The position numbers were made by a program, and so were the translations under genes. Positions 10,937-22,781 of a stretch of 64,000 bases of DNA are shown one piece after another. Source of the DNA: Jacaranda mimosifolia. Taxonomy: Eukaryota; Streptophyta; Magnoliopsida; Lamiales; Bignoniaceae. Under the pieces are notes generated by a model, which worked only from the letters and a program-made list of their open reading frames with translations, ran no database searches and was not told where the DNA came from. Positions within the stretch are counted from its first letter, which is position 1. Each line of letters opens with the position of its first letter. The stretch lies in contig CM032117.1 in assembly GCA_018894105.1 (NCBI GenBank), positions 30,608,501-30,672,500 on the forward strand. The letters are read 5' to 3'.

Positions 10937-12947
10937 TCCCTCCACACACAATTAAATATGGAACACCTCCACACACAAGGGAAGCTACTATGAGAAATGG
11001 GAGCTAAAAAGCCTTTTGGATTGCTCCAAAAAAATTCTCCAATTGGAAGATGTTGCAGGTGGATCTCCAAAACCAAACAAGTTAATCACCTTGCCTCTAT
11101 TGATACGATCCACACACCAAACAATCTTCCAATTTCTCCTCACTAGAAGTTGGAGTTAGAGAGGAGAAATGAGGTAGAGGAGGCTGATTTTTAGTTTGGG
11201 AGGAAGAAGAAATTCAAAGCTTCAACTCATGATGCAATGCATGTAGAGAGAATTTGGAGGGAATGCAAGAATCTAATTCTCACACTTTTCAGTCATTAAG
11301 TTCGAATTTTGCATGCTCTCTAATCTACATATAGAGGGTGGAAGGTGTGATGCAATTTGGCATCACACCTTCCTCAAGGTGACCGCCCAAGTGGCATGGT
11401 AAGTTGGTTAAATTCAAATTCAAGTCTTACTTGAATTACAAGTGCATTTCAATTTCATTTGGAATCTAATTCCAAATTAATTAAGATGTTAATTTAAATG
11501 AACACTTCATTTAAATTTTTCCTCCAAAAGGTATTTTTCCAATTAATTAAATTAAACACTTCTATTTAATTAATTAACCTTTGATTTAACTCTTAAATCA
11601 AACAAGCTTAACTCTTAAGCTTTAAATTATTCAACTTAACTCTTTAAGTGAACTTGTCGAATTGATGGTCAACATGGTACCAAATAATTAACTCCTTAAT
11701 TGTTGGTCTAATTTTACTCTTTAATTAGTTGATTAATTTAGCACTTAAATTAATCAAACTAAAATTGACCGTTAGATTGGAACCTTGAAAATCGGTCACC
11801 AAAAAGTGATTTTTCTAACATTTAGAAAATTGCTATACCAATTTTAGAAGCTATTTGGCCTTTGGGTGTGACCCAATAGGTTCTACCATTTATTGGACAT
11901 GGGCTCACAGCTCTTTGTGAATTTTGAATTTCTTGTATTCATTTCAGTTTAAAACTCCTTTTAAACTAATCGACTCAATTCAATTAATCTCATTAATTGA
12001 AGAGTACCCCAATCTCTATGGTCGATGTTCAACCTCAAGCCCATGGAGCCCAACTAATTGGCCAAAATAAATATTCTGGAGAACCTTCATAGCTCTACGC
12101 GTACCATGTAAATACGGTCCTTCTGTCTCATATATCCTGAAAGAGGATTAGGGCAAGATATTTGTCGGCTCCCTAATAACCTCGATACTGTGTCTCTATT
12201 CTCAATGTTCGATTCCCTTGCATGACCTCACTTTTGGAAAACTCATTTTCCAAATTGTCACACTACCTTGTGCAAGGATTTTTAGGAATCGATCATTATA
12301 GAATACATTGGAGATGCACTCACCCTTCACAAAAGCGAGGAGTCAGATTCCATCTTGGATCTCACAAACCTCCATACCAAGTAGCTCATACCTAACCTCA
12401 ACCCGAATGACCTTCTAAGTGGTCAAGGAAGAGTCAAAGCATGAGGACCGAACGCTAGGTTACCATGGATCCTCAAGTCAGAGGACTAATAATATGGACT
12501 AGCGTAAGTAGGAGAATTGATCACTGTTGAATTGCCACTATGGCTATCTAGTGGATACTCTGGAGGGTCTTCAGTACCTTGTTCTCTAAGAAGCACCTAC
12601 TAATATGCACATGTATCTTATATGGTTGCTTATGGAATGGAACAATATCCAACTCTTGGATTTATGCATCGTTAGTGCAAGTCTATCTGGATCTTAGATG
12701 CCCCATCTCGTAAGATCCTATGACTTCGAAGATTTAAGATCACGATCGTGTAAGACTTATTCCATGGTCATCGAACCAAGTCCCGTGGTCATGTGTGATC
12801 TAAGGACGTCATTCAAATACAAGTGAAGTAATATAAAGCATAAGATGAAAGTGGCTATATAAAGAATATCATTCAATCAAGATTATTTTACAAGAAAAAA
12901 GCTTTTACAAGGCCAATCTGATTGGCTTGCCGGGTACTATTCCAACA
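10937..12947 (-). repeat. 5' LTR of copia B, 3' end deleted
   Basis: Reverse-strand LTR of 2011 bp, ending at 12947 in CCAACA (TGTTGG in reverse). It retains the palindrome (11344-11369), a TATA-like stretch near 11325-11335 and the hairpin array (about 11547-11756). Confidence 0.85.
11344..11369 (-). promoter_or_regulatory. Palindrome near the LTR TATA box (B)
   Basis: Perfect 10-bp arms GGTGTGATGC and GCATCACACC around a 6-base loop. On the minus strand it lies just upstream of the TATA-like stretch. The same palindrome is found at 14785, 17547, 53828 and 61908. An operator or structured promoter element is an inference. Confidence 0.65.
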
Positions 12948-13204
12948 AAAAATCTATTCGCAAGTATTTTGGAAACCAATAAGCTAACTGGGCCAAACTT
13001 CTAAGATTGGTTGAGAAACCTTAAAATAATTCTTGACTCTAAAAAGAGGACATACGTCCTTGATCAAAGTCTTGTGGACGCAATTGGTGATGACGCTACT
13101 GACCAAGAACATCAATTGTTCATGAAATTTGTAGATGATGATCTACAAGTTAGATGTGGCATGATGACCTCCATGTCCAATGAGCTCCAAAAGACTCATG
13201 AGCA
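12948..13204 (+). pseudogene. gag: gag fragment of copia A, continuing after B
   Basis: Continues the second gag start of 3448-3453. It reads SILETNKLTGPNF, stop, DWLRNLKIILDSKKRTYVLD, then about 50 residues to HEHIM, where solo LTR S1 interrupts. The blocks match internal2 gag (about 56500-56745). Gag N-terminal capsid-like region, dead. Confidence 0.8.
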
Positions 13205-13209
13205 TATAA
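13205..13209 (+). repeat. Target duplication of S1, left copy
   Basis: TATAA, repeated exactly at 15445-15449 on the other side of the LTR. Confidence 0.9.
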
Positions 13210-14416
13210 TGTTGGAAATAGTGCCTGGCAAGCCAATAGATTTGGCCTTGTAAAGCTATTTTCTTGTAAAAACAATCTTGATTGAATGATATCTTGGATA
13301 TGGCTACATTAATCTCTGCACCATATTACTTCCCTGGTATTTGGATGAAGTCCTTAGATCACTTAAGACTACGGGACTTGGTCCCACACTAGGTGGTGAT
13401 CATGGAATAAGTCTTCCACGGTCGTGATCTTAAAACATTCCAAGTTATAGGATCTTCAGAGACAAGACATCTAAGATCCGGATAGACTTGCACTAATGAT
13501 GCATAAATCTAAGGGGTTGGATATTGCTCTGTTCCATGAGAAACTGTATGTAATACGGGTGTGTTTTAGTGGGTGCTTGTTAGAGAACAAGGCACTGAAG
13601 ACCCACCGGAGACTCCACTAGGTAGCCGTAGTGGCAAGTCGGTAGTGGTTAGTTCTCCTGCTTACGCTAGTGCATATTATTAGTGCTCTGACTTGAGGAT
13701 CCATGGTAACCTTGTGTCCAGTCCTCATGCTTTGATTCATCCTTAGTCACTTAGCAGGCCGTTCAAGGTGAGATTGGGTGTGAGCTACTTAGCATGGAGG
13801 TTTGTGAGATCCAAGAGGGAATCCGACTCCTCGCTTTTGTGAAGGGCAAGTACATCTCCTATGCATTCTATAATGATCGATTTCAAGAAATCCTTGCGCA
13901 AGGTGGTATAATAATTTGGGAAAGGAGTTTTCCAAAGTTGAGGTCATACAAAGGAATCGAACATTTAGAATAGAAGCATAGAATCGAGGCTATTAGGGAG
14001 CCGACAAATATCTTGCCCTAGGCCTCTTTCGGGAGATAGGAGACGGAAGGACCGTATTTGCATGGAATACGTAGAGCTTTAAACGGTTCTCATATAGACA
14101 TTCATTTCGACCAATTAATTAGGCTCCATGGGCTTGAGGTTGGACATCAACCATGGAGATTAGGTACTCTTTAATTGATGAGATCGATTGAATCGAGTCG
14201 ACTAGTTTAAAAGGAGTTTTAAACTAGAATGAATATTAAATATTCAAAAGTCACAACGGGTTGTGAGCCTATGTCAAATGAATGGTAGAATCCAATGGGT
14301 CACACATGAAAGCCAAAAGACCTTCCTAATTGATGGAGAAATTTTTCTAAGTGTTAGAAAGATAACCTTTTTCCATAGCCGATTTTTTGGCGACTTTTGA
14401 AGATCAATTTTGGCTT

Positions 14417-14632
14417 GATTAATTTAAGTGTTAAATTAATCAATTAATTTGAGGAGTTAAATTAGGAAAATAATTAAAGAGTTAATTATTCGGTGCCACA
14501 TTGATCATCAATTGATCAAAGTTAACTTAAGGGGTTAAGTTGACTAAGGTAAACTTAAAGAGTTAAGTTTACTTGACTTAATTGTTAAGTCAAGGTTAAT
14601 TAATTAAATTAATTAGATTAATTTAATTAATG
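14417..14632 (+). repeat. Hairpin array in S1
   Basis: Perfect hairpins: 14417-14427/14431-14441 (11 bp, loop GTG); 14469-14477/14482-14490 (9 bp, AGAG); 14549-14558/14563-14572 (10 bp, AGAG); 14573-14581/14585-14593 (9 bp, TTG). A further one at 14521-14530/14535-14544 has one G-T pair. The arm GTAAACTTAA at 14549 replaces the AAGCTTAA arm of relatives, with the matching change in the opposite arm. Confidence 0.85.
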
Positions 14633-14784
14633 GAAGAACAAGGACTTTAAGAGGGAAAATTCAAATTGGATTTGAATTAATTTGGAATAAGATTCCAAGT
14701 TGGCAAGATGAAATTCAAATTCAATTGAAATTCAAATTGCCAACTTGCACACAATTAATTTTCGGTCCCCACATCCTCATGGGA

Positions 14785-14811
14785 GGTGTGATGCCACCTT
14801 GGCATCACACC
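14785..14811 (+). promoter_or_regulatory. Palindrome upstream of TATA (S1)
   Basis: GGTGTGATGCC, five bases, GGCATCACACC: perfect 11-bp arms, about 10 bp before the ACTATATATG stretch. Likely part of the LTR promoter by position. Confidence 0.7.
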
Positions 14812-15444
14812 ACACACACTATATATGTAGATACAGATCTGGACGAATTTAGTGTAATTTTCAGTATTAGAAAATCAAATTCTAAATGCTTTCCCTCCAA
14901 AAACCTTTCTAGGCAAGATATTCATGTGTTGAATTCTTCCTTTTCTTCCCTACCAAAACTCTCCAAAAACCGATCACTCCATCTCCATATTCAAATCTAA
15001 TCCAACTTAGTATCTTGAGATTTAGGATCTCATCTTTAGTGTTTGGATCAACGTTGGAGGCGATTTCGCGTGAGATCGCTATTTCATAGTTTCCTGCAAA
15101 TCGTCTGACTTTGTGAATTTTTATGGAAGCTGTGATGAGATTTTTGATCCAAAATTTATACTGAATATATAATAAGGTTTTGGGTATCTCCCATATTTTT
15201 TGTTCGAATTTATTGAGAGTTTTGGTTGGTCAAATTCGGATCTGAATCCGCTGTGCCAGATCCAGTCGCGGATCTGCCAACACTTGGAGATTTGGTTTTC
15301 TTCCTTGGATCTTGCTTCTAAAGGTAAGTATCTTCTTATAATTCTGAATATAATGCATGGTATGACCCTGGGATGACCGATTGGCATTGGATTTGGTGTT
15401 TTAATTTTGAATTATTGTGCATCCTAATGCCAATTGTTCCTTCA

Positions 15445-16040
15445 TATAAAACATGCTCGAGAGATTTATGTACACTTACAAGAGTTGTATGGTGTACAAA
15501 ATAGACATTGTTCACTTTATCTAAGGAGCTCTTTAGGACAAGGATGAGTGAAGGGTCTAATGTCCGTGATCATGGTCTCAAGATGATTGGACTCATCAAA
15601 AAGCTTGAACAATTAGATGTGGTCATGGACAACGACCTCTATGTGGATTTAATCATCTAGTCACACCATCACTCGACTAATTCATTATGAACTTTAATTT
15701 GTCCAAGCAAGAAGTTATGATTAATGAATTGGTAAACATGCCCGTGACCATGGAGACGACTATGAGAAAGGAGAAACCTTTTATGCTTGCATCCTCCTCC
15801 AAGTCAAAGGGCCCTAGGGGTCGTAGAAAGGAAGGTAAGAGGAAGAAGAGTTCTTTATTAAAAGGGAAGCAACTCGAGAAGAGTTCCAGAAGGGTTAAGA
15901 AGAAGGTTAAAATCAAAGCTAGTTGTTTCCATTATGGTGAGAAGGGACATTGGAAAAGAAATTGCAAAGCTTACCTTGCAACTTTTGATAAGGGTATGTA
16001 CTTTATTGAAATGTACTTGACGAATAATTCTTCCTCATAG
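15445..16040 (+). pseudogene. gag: gag C-terminal part of copia A
   Basis: Continues gag after S1. The open stretch 15687-16040 encodes a lysine/serine-rich segment (KEGKRKKSSLLKGKQ) followed by the zinc knuckle CFHYGEKGHWKRNC. The second Cys of the CX2CX4HX4C motif is Tyr here, while internal2 keeps CFHCGEKGHWKRNC. The knuckle binds element RNA. Earlier stops (for example near 15658) break the frame. Confidence 0.85.
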
Positions 16041-16430
16041 GTATTTGATACCGCATGTGGTTCTTACCTTTGTAATTTGTTACATGGAATGGAAAGAAGA
16101 AAGAGTCTTTGTGAAAGGGATATGATCCTCCTCCTAGGAAATGGAGCAAGTGTTGTGGCCACCTTCCAAGGCGTTATCAAGTTAGACTTGGGGAATGCTT
16201 GCATTGTACTTGATCCAGTTTATTATGTACCCTACCTTGTTAAGAACATTGTTTCAATTCCCGTTCTTGATAATGAAGGATTTGATTTTTCTATATCGAA
16301 TGAGAAGTTGAAAACATTAAAGAATGGTTCTTTAATTGCACAAGGTACATTAATTAATAGATTATATATACTTGATTCCCAACCTTCACTAATGCACATT
16401 CAATCAAGTAAGAGAAAAATAGATAACTAA
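16041..16430 (+). pseudogene. pol: Protease and pre-integrase region of copia A
   Basis: Starts with VFDTACGSYLCNLL, the aspartic-protease site with Ala in place of the usual Gly after Asp-Thr. The open stretch 16077-16430 follows, with LLGNGASVVATFQGVIKL and YYVPYLVKNIVSIP, typical of the copia protease/pre-integrase stretch (YVP-L-KN-S). The protease would cut the polyprotein. Dead in this copy because of flanking stops. Confidence 0.85.
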
Positions 16431-16910
16431 GAAGATACCATCCTATGCCATGCAAGCTTGGACATATTTCTAAAAATATGATGAATAAGTTAGAAGCTCT
16501 CAAAGCACTAAATGTTAGTGGCGTTGAGGATCTTCCTACTTGTGAATCTTGTTTAAAGGGAAAAATGACCAAAGCTCCTTTTGTAGGACAAATGGAGCGC
16601 TCCACAAGTCTTTTGGATTTGATCCATATGGATATTTTTGGATGAGTAAGAGTTAGTAGGAGAGGTGGTTATTCCTACTTCATCACCTCCACTGATGATT
16701 ACAGTCGGTCCGGGTATGTGTATCTTATGAAGTACAAGTCCAAAGCCTTTGCAATGTTCAAAGTGTATAGGAATGAAGTGGAAAAGCAATTAGGGATAAG
16801 AATTAAAGCTCCTCGATCGGATCAAGGGGGGAAATACTTGAACATCGAATTCTTGGATTATCTAAAAGAGAATTGGATTCTTTCTCAATGGACTCCACTG
16901 GACACACCCC
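16431..16910 (+). pseudogene. pol: Integrase, N-terminal and core part of copia A
   Basis: Zinc-binding region (SLGHISKN ... LPTCESCLKGKMTKAPF). Catalytic blocks follow: LIHMDIFG (Asp), TSTDDYSRSGYVYLMKY (Asp) and RSDQGGKYLNIEF with Lys at the catalytic Glu position. An in-frame stop falls near 16645. The core is cut after WTPLDTP by solo LTR S2 at 16911 and continues at 19159. Confidence 0.87.
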
Positions 16911-19153
16911 TGAAGGTTAGTAAGCCACTAGGATCCAATTATCAAACTTCAAAAGCTAAAAAAAAACTAGTTCTTACAGCCTTCCCAAGATTTAATAATG
17001 CTAGGAACTCGGATTTAGTTGGAGAATTACCTCAAAAAGAAAATTTCCTAGGTTGTGATGGTGAACACTTCACCAATCTAGAATCTGGTTGGCTCAAGCA
17101 CAGCGGATGAACAATGACTTTTGCCTTAGTTAAAATGCTCCAAAAATCATAAAAACAAATGTGGAACTTCATAATGCCTTGAAGAAAGTTTTGTAAAAAA
17201 TTTAGAGCAAAATTCGATCTGGATTGCTTGGAAAAAATTCGGCAAGTGATTGCTCTATTCTAGTGGATCTCCAAAGCTAGCAAATCAAATGCTTTGCCTA
17301 TACTGATATGATCCACACACCAATTGATCCTCCAAATTCCACTCACTTTTAGCTGGAGAAAATAAGCAGAATTACAATGGTGAAGGCTGATTTTTGAGAT
17401 AGGAGAAGAAGAGAGAACAAAGCCTCAACACATGAAGCAATGTTTGGATAAAGTTTTTGAGGGAATTATGAGAGAATCTAATCCTTCGCTTTGCTTCATA
17501 TGGCTGATTCCTCTCTCATCTATATCTATATATAGATGTTGGATGTTGTGATGCCAAAGTGGCATCACACGTTCCATGAGGGTGGGGGGAGGGGCGGCCA
17601 AGTGGGGTGCCAAGGTGGCAAATTTGAATTCAAATCTCATTTGAATTTCATGTGTATTTTAATTACATTTGAAATCTAATTTCAAGTTAATTAAGACGCT
17701 AATTCAAATGAACCTTTCATTTGAATTTTTCCTCCAAAATGTATTCTTCTCATTAATTAAATTAAACACTTTAATTTAATTAATTACCTTTGACTTAACT
17801 TTTAAGTCAAACAAGCTTAACTCTTAAGCTCAATTTTTGTTAATTTAACTCCTTAAATTAACTTGACTAATTGATGGTCACTTGGCACCAAATAATTAAC
17901 TCCTTAATTGTTGGTTTGATTTAACTCGTTAAATTAGTTGATTAATTTTAACTTAAATTAATCAAGCCAAAATTTGACCTTCAAATTGGCCCCTAAAAAA
18001 TTAGTCACCTTGGAGTGATTCTCTAACTCTTAGAAAATTGCTCCAATAACTAAGAGGTTAATTAGCTTTTGTGTGTGACCCAATAGGTTCTACCATTCAT
18101 TGGACATGAGCTCACAACTCCTTGTAACTTTTGAATATCATATATTCATTTTAGTTTAAAACAACTTTTAAACTAATCGACTAAATTCAACTAATCTCAT
18201 TAATTGAAGATTACCCAAACTCCATGGTCGATGCCCAACTTCAAGCCTATGGAGCCCAACTAATTGGCCGAAATGAATGCTTTTGGAGAACCATTGTAAC
18301 TTTATGCGTACCATGCACATATAGTCTTTCCATCTCTTATCTCCTGAAAGAGGCCTAGGGCAAGATATTTGGCGTCTCCCTAATACCCTCGATACTATGT
18401 CTCCATTCCCAGTGTTTGTTTCCTTTATGTGACTTCATCTTTGGAAAACTCCTTTTTCAAATTATCACACCACTTTGCACAAGGATTTCTTGGAATTGAT
18501 CATTATAGAAAATATAGGAGAAGCACTTGCCCTTTATAAAAACGAGGAGTTGGATTCCATCTTGGATCTCACAAACCTCTATGCCAAGTAGCTCATACCC
18601 AACCTCAACCCAAAAGACCCGCTAAGTGGTCAAGGAAGAGTTAAAGCATGAGGACCGAACATAAGGTTACCATAGATCCTCAAGTCAGAAGACTAATAAT
18701 ATGCACTAGCATAAGCTGAAGAACTAGCCATTACCGACTTGCTACTACGGTTGTCTAGTGGATTCTCCGATAGGTCTTCAGTACCTTGTTCTCTAACAAG
18801 CACCCACTAATATGCACCTATATCTCATATAGTTGCTCATGGAATGGAGCAATATCCAACTTTTAGATTTATGCATCGTTAATGCAAGTCTATCCAAATC
18901 TTAGATGCCCTGTCTCATAAGATCTTATAACTTGGGAAGATTTAAGATCACGACTGTGTAAGACTTATTCCATGGTCGTTGAGCCAAGTCCCGTAGTCAT
19001 GGGTGATCTAAGGGCTTCATCCAAATGTAAATGATGAAATAAAGAGCATAAGATGAAGATAGACATATAAATAATATCATTCAATCAAGATTATTTTACA
19101 AGAAAATAGCTTTACAAGATCAATCCTATTGGCTTGTCGGCACTATTCCAACA
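16911..19153 (-). mobile_element. Solo LTR S2 (copia family, - strand)
   Basis: 2243-bp reverse LTR, from TGAAGG to CCAACA, splitting the integrase of A. Flanks are ACCCC (16906-16910) and ACCCT (19154-19158), a 4/5 target duplication. It contains the hairpin array (about 17757-17955), a palindrome at 17547-17569 (9-bp arms TGTGATGCC/GGCATCACA), and TATA stretches at 17518-17534 on the downstream side when read on the minus strand. Confidence 0.92.
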
Positions 19154-19158
19154 ACCCT

Positions 19159-19720
19159 ACAAAATGGAGTAGTCGAGAGGAGAAACTGTACCTTATTGGA
19201 CACAGTACGTTCCATGATGAGCTTTTTCGACGTACCCATATCCTTTTGGGGATATACCTTAGACACGACAGTGAAGTTACTAAATATAGTACCTCCAAAG
19301 TCGGTGCCCAAAACACCATATGAGATATGGCATGTCAAAGTACCTTCTTATTAATATCTCAAGGTTTGGAGATCTACCGCCTACATGAGACGGATAGTGG
19401 GAGATAAGTTGGATAGTAGATCCACCTTGTGCAAGTTCACAGGATACCCTAAAGAGTCTATGGGTTACTATTTCTATGATCCCTCAGAACGAAAGGTGTT
19501 TATTTCGAGGAACGCCTACTTTTTGGAAAAGCAATTTGTATTAGATAGAAAATGCATTGTTGTTGACCTTGATGAAGTTTATGATGATCAAAAAATCCCA
19601 CAAGCAATAGAAACAAATGAGCAACAAAAGCTTCACACAAAACCTCTAAAAAGGTTGGATCAAATCAAGAAACAACCCAAAAAGTTCAGATTCCATCATG
19701 GAACAGGCTAATCAGATGGT
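19159..19720 (+). pseudogene. pol: Integrase C-terminal part of copia A
   Basis: Resumes integrase after S2: a VVERRNCTLL block, then a clean stretch 19385-19711 with MRRIVGDKLDSRSTLCKF, YPKESMGYYFYDPSERKVF and the acidic linker leading to RT. This is the usual GKG/hinge end of copia integrase. A stop at about 19708 precedes RT. Confidence 0.85.
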
Positions 19721-20585
19721 GATCTGAAAACTTATGAGGGCTATGTTGGATATAGATTTGGGACGTTAGATTGAAGTCATGAGTCTGAAATGGACTCCAT
19801 GTACTCCAACAAAGTATGGACTTTGGTAGATCCACCAAAGGTAATAGTTCCCATTGGTTGCAAGTGGATCAATAAGCGAAAGTTTGGAGTAGATGGAGAA
19901 GTGGTGACGTTTAAGGCGCGACTAGTGGCAAAAGGCTACACTCAAAGACCCAAAATCAATTTTGAGGAAATCTTTTTACTAGTCACAATGCCTATGTCCA
20001 TTCAGATTTTACTTACCATAGTCTCATATTATGACTATGAGATATGACAAATGGATGTGAAAACCGCTTTCCTCAATAGAGATATTGAAGAAGAAATTTA
20101 TATGGAGCAACCACAAGGTTTTACATCCAAGGGGAGTGAGCAAAAGGTTTGCAAACTCTAGAAATCTATTTATGGACTCAAACAAGCATCTTGAAGTTGG
20201 AACATACGTTTTGACAAAATGGTCAAATCGTTTGGCTTTGTCAAAAATGTGTATGAATCATGTGTGTATAAGAAGGCTAGTGCGAGTTTATTACAGTTTA
20301 TTGTATTTTATGTCAATGACATCCTTCTCATTCGGAATGAGGTAGGACTCAAGCGTAGTTATCTACACAATTCTCCATGAAGCATTTGGGAGAAGCATCA
20401 TATGTATTGGGAATACATATCTATAGAGATAGAGCTAAGAAGATGCTTAGGCTATCCCAAATCCCGTGCATTGACAAAATACTAAAGAGGTTTAGTATGG
20501 AAGAATCTAAGAAGGGATTCATTCCCATGGGACATGACATTCATCTCTTCGAGTTTATGGCCCCTAAGACTGAAAATGAGAGATA
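19721..20585 (+). pseudogene. pol: Reverse transcriptase of copia A
   Basis: Blocks WTLVDPPKVIVPIGCKW, FKARLVAKGYTQRP and YYDYEI (then a stop), then QMDVKTAFLNRDIEEE, SIYGLKQAS, and FYVNDILLI, where the catalytic YVDD has become YVND. 20377-20586 continues with GEASYVLGIHIYRDRAKK. Several stops and frameshifts. Would synthesise element cDNA; inactive. Confidence 0.87.
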
Positions 20586-21284
20586 GAGGATGTCCCGTAT
20601 ACCTTATGCTTTTGCTATAGATAGCATAATATATGCAGTTCAATGTATAAGACCGGATGTGGCACACTCGCTAAGCGTTACGAGTAGATTCCAATCCAAT
20701 CCCAGTGAGAGTTACTGGATAGCTGTTAAAGCAATCCTTAGGTACTTTAGAAGGACTAAGGATTTGTTATTAGTATACGGCAATGGAGAATTGAAATTAG
20801 AGGGATTTTTGGATTAAAGTTTCCAATCCAATGTAGATGACCTAAAATCCACTTCTGGATTTATATTTTACCTCAATAACAGGGAGATGCGTTGGAAAAG
20901 TTTGAAACAAGACACCACGGTCAATTCTACCTTGGAGGCAAAATATATTGCAGCTTTAGAAGCTGGAAATGAGGGTGTTTGCATGAAAAATTTATTCAAG
21001 AGTTGAATGTAGTGCCTAGCATTACTGAGCCAGTAGTTGTCTTTTATGACAACAATGGGGCAGTGGCACAACCCAAAGAGCTAAGATCTCATTAGAAATC
21101 CAAGCACGTTTTGAGGCGATAACATTTGATTTGGGAGATCATTGGTAAAGGCAACATCCGAGTGGAGAAAGTTGCCTCCGAAGAGAATATAGCATATCTG
21201 CTGACTAAACCCCTAACGCAAAAGGCCTTACAAGGATATCTTAAGAAGAGGCCATGGGGAATTGGCTTTAGGACAAGTGATAGA
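20586..21284 (+). pseudogene. pol: RNase H of copia A, with degenerate polypurine tract
   Basis: 20590-20817 gives IPYAFAIDSIIYAVQCIRPDVAHSL and LRYFRRTKDLLLVYGNGELK. Further frames give the STSGFIF block and the DNNGAVAQ block near 21050. The sequence ends in AGGACAAGTGATAGAT, a degraded polypurine tract just before the 3' LTR. Broken by stops. Confidence 0.83.
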
Positions 21285-21285
21285 T

Positions 21286-22558
21286 TGTTGGAGTAGTGCC
21301 CGGCAATCCAATAGGATTGGCCTTGTAAAACTATTTCCTTGTATAATAATCTTGATTGAATGATATTCTTTATATGGTCATTTTCATCTTATGCTCTTTA
21401 TTACTTCACTTGCATTTGGATAAAGCCTTTGGATCACTTATGACTACGGGACTTGGTTTGGAGACCATGGAATAAGTCTTACACGATCCGAGATCTTAAA
21501 TCTTCCAAGTCATAGAATCTTATGAGATAGGGTATCTAAGGTTCGGATAGATTTGCACTAATGATGCATAAATCCAATAGTTGGATATTGCTCCATTTCA
21601 TGAGCAATCATATGAGATATGGGTGTATGTTATAGGTGCTTGTTAGAGAACAAGGTACTGAAGACCCACCAGAGAATCCACTAGAACGCTGGAGTGGCAA
21701 GTCGGTAACGGCAAGTTCTCTAGCTTGCGCTAGTGCACATTATCAGCTCTCTGACCTAAGGATCTATGGTGACCTTGTATCTGGTCCTCATACTTTGACT
21801 CTTCCTCGATCACTTAGTGGGTCTTTTTAGTTTAGGTTGGGTATGAGCTACTGGGCATGGAGGTTTGTGAGATCCAAGATGGAATCCAACTCCTAACTTT
21901 TGTAAAGGACGAGTACATCTCGTATGTGTTCTATAATTGGTCGATTCTGAGAAAATCCTTGCACAAGGTGGTATGACAATTTAGAAAAGGACTTTTGCAC
22001 AAGTGAGTCATACAAAGGAATCGAACATTAAGATAGAAACATAATATTGAGGCTATTAGGGAGCCGACAAATATCTTGCCCTAAGCCTTTTTTGGGAGAT
22101 ATGAGACAAAAGGACTGTATTTTCTTGGCAAGCATATAGCTATGATGGTTCTCCAAGAGCATTCATTTTGTCCATTTAGTTGGGTTTCATGGGCTTGAGG
22201 TTGGACATCGACCATGGAGATTGAGTACTCTTTAATTATTGAAATTAATTGAATTGAGTCAATTAGTTTAAAAGGTGTTTTAAACTAAAATAAATATACG
22301 ATATTCAAAAGTCACAAGAAGTTGTGAGCCCATGTCTAATGAATGGTAGAACCTATTGGATCACACCCAAAATCCAATTAACCTCCTAGTTAATGAAGCA
22401 ATTTTTTAAGAGTTAGAAAATCACTCCTTGGTGACCGATTTTGATGTTCTAACTTGAAGGTCAATTTTTTGCTTGATTAATTTAAGTGTTAACTTAATCA
22501 ACTAATTTAAGGAGTTAAATCAAACCAATAATTAAGGAGTTAATTATTAGGTCTAAGT
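21286..22558 (+). repeat. 3' LTR of copia A, truncated
   Basis: Starts TGTTGG right after the polypurine tract and matches the first 1.27 kb of the full LTRs. It is lost inside the hairpin array (array remnant about 22474-22550) where gypsy sequence begins. The remaining LTR is not found on the far side of the gypsy sequence. Confidence 0.87.
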
Positions 22559-22710
22559 AAGGAGTAGTTTATATCTCATTTTAGGTGTCGATTGATCGAT
22601 CAGCTAATTTGAATATTAACTAGGGTTTTGAAGGCGAGATTCATTTATGGGTAGTTACCTTGGCAATTACGTGCCATGACCAGTGGTTACGCACTAATTA
22701 GGTGGTACTC

Positions 22711-22781
22711 GGTCACTTCAACAGGTTGACTTACTTGGTCAGTTCAACAGGTTGACTTACTTGGGCTTGGACTATAAATAG
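22711..22781 (+). promoter_or_regulatory. Putative promoter of the antisense gypsy ORF
   Basis: A 26-bp direct repeat (22711-22736 and 22737-22762, one difference) lies directly before CTATAAATAG at 22772-22781, about 165 bp before the first ATG of the + strand ORF (22948). Position and TATA box suggest a promoter; not tested. Confidence 0.5.

Larger units (their letters stand above)
3459..12947 (-). mobile_element. Ty1/copia element B inserted in gag of A
   Basis: A whole reverse-strand copy: 3' LTR 3459-5339, coding region reading leftward, leader, and 5' LTR 10937-12947. The outer ends are TGAAGG (left) and CCAACA (right), the family termini in reverse. It is flanked by AAAGA (3454-3458) and AAAAA (12948-12952), a 4/5 match to a 5-bp target duplication. 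The flanking A sequence joins cleanly across it (..ATGGCTAAA / AATCTATTCGC..). All reading frames are broken. Confidence 0.88.
13210..15444 (+). mobile_element. Solo LTR S1 (copia family, + strand)
   Basis: 2235-bp LTR starting TGTTGG and ending CCTTCA, with the perfect 5-bp duplication TATAA on both sides. No internal region follows; gag of A resumes at 15450. It is the product of recombination between the two LTRs of an inserted element. The right third differs from the other LTRs, so it is a separate subfamily. It has the palindrome (14785-14811), a TATA-like stretch near 14820 and a hairpin array (14417-14632) with arms unlike those of its relatives. Confidence 0.93.
1..22558 (+). mobile_element. 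Ty1/copia element A, degenerate host of the left nest
   Basis: Outer retrotransposon of the left third. Its own sequence is 1-3458, 12948-13209, 15445-16910 and 19154-22558; the gaps are later insertions (B, S1, S2). The order LTR, primer site, leader, gag, protease, integrase, RT, RNase H, LTR is copia order (integrase before RT). The 5' LTR is cut by the window edge. The 3' LTR starts at 21286 and is truncated near 22558 by gypsy sequence. Coding parts carry many stops and frameshifts, and the RT box reads YVND instead of YVDD, so it is dead. The exact copia lineage (Tork/TAR-like) is not resolved by eye. Confidence 0.9.

Noticed and set aside
14725..15000. 91-codon ORF in solo LTR S1
   Set aside because: It spans the palindrome, TATA region and downstream LTR sequence and is not shared by other LTR copies.
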